Source: Coxiella-like endosymbiont (GTDB lineage: Bacteria; Pseudomonadota; Gammaproteobacteria; Coxiellales; Coxiellaceae). Taken from it: a stretch of DNA of 64,000 nucleotides. Made by a program: the position numbers and the translations under genes. The notes beneath the pieces were generated by a model. That model was given only the letters and a program-made list of their open reading frames with translations, searched no databases and was not told the origin of the DNA. The DNA lies in NCBI RefSeq assembly GCF_024730665.1, contig NZ_CP084737.1:248001-312000 (forward strand), written 5' to 3'. Below are positions 63,908-64,000 of the stretch, piece after piece (position 1 is the first letter of the stretch; the number at the start of each line of letters is the position of its first letter).

Positions 63908-64000
63908 ACCGCAGTGCCTTCGCTGGTTCTGTCTGAAAAGCTATAAGTGCAGGATAAATAGTTGCAATTAAACTCAATACTAAGGCAATCAAAGCGACAT
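63900..64000 (-). CDS. LolC/LolE permease, C-terminal end only
   Basis: The last 33 residues of an ABC permease are visible: a membrane segment (ALIALVLSLIATIYPALIAF) and the ending [11 protein letters not shown], typical of LolC/LolE (YPAxxAAxxxPAEALRYE). The rest lies beyond the window. The overlap with lolD supports a Lol operon. Confidence 0.88.
   Translation of the reverse strand, partial: VALIALVLSLIATIYPALIAFQTEPAKALRYE

Overview
The window looks like part of the chromosome of a reduced, AT-rich gammaproteobacterium of the order Legionellales, most like a Coxiella-type intracellular symbiont. This is inferred from gene content: an LbtU-type porin, a pyrophosphate-dependent phosphofructokinase, a leucine-degradation (liu) cluster, methylcitrate synthase with a prpD stump, a DUF1820 gene, and gammaproteobacterial pairs such as mutY-yggX, secD-secF and lolC/E-lolD. 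No rRNA, CRISPR array, transposase or intact prophage is visible. Long stretches without genes, recognisable gene stumps and many frame breaks indicate ongoing genome decay.

Layout. 1-7 kb: a thioredoxin-fold protein (cut by the window edge), a decayed eda, pfp, an RRM RNA-binding protein, and an overlapping cysteine desulfurase-thiI pair for tRNA thiolation. 7-16 kb: hsp20, tRNA-Arg(UCG), two MFS transporters, a HAD phosphatase, a broken tyrosine recombinase and a broken fatty-acid desaturase. 16-20 kb: pdxH, an LbtU-type porin with a C10 tract, tRNA-Phe, yggX, mutY, tRNA-Gly. 20-27 kb (minus strand): rnr, nnr, tsaE, amiB, miaA, the familiar gammaproteobacterial cluster but without mutL and hfq. 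27-34 kb: tRNA-Arg(CCU), fumC, lepB and a small exported protein, ald, an etfA stump, a dienelactone-hydrolase-like protein. 34-43 kb: an IscU-like protein, a second cysteine desulfurase, an OPT transporter, suhB, secF-secD-yajC. 43-50 kb: mnmA-phhB and the liu cluster. 49-55 kb: pyrD, DUF1820, hpt, prpC with a prpD stump. 55-64 kb: a thioesterase, a DAHP synthase, rlmB, rlpA, ung, tRNA-Leu, def-cyoE, purA, lolD and the end of lolC/E.

The most striking signal is that at least 17 single-base frame breaks in 13 genes all sit in runs of one base, and 15 of them are losses of one base. They interrupt genes that should matter (lepB, an iscS, miaA, rnr, fumC). Either the sequence carries systematic homopolymer errors, or this lineage has real tract contraction, possibly tolerated by RNA polymerase slippage. 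Loss of mutL from its usual place and a broken mutY would fit the second view. Other points of note are an IscU-like protein lacking all three cluster cysteines, a duplicated zinc-site motif in AmiB, an RlpA without its catalytic histidine, and three promoters whose -10 box lies so close to the ATG that the transcripts should be leaderless.
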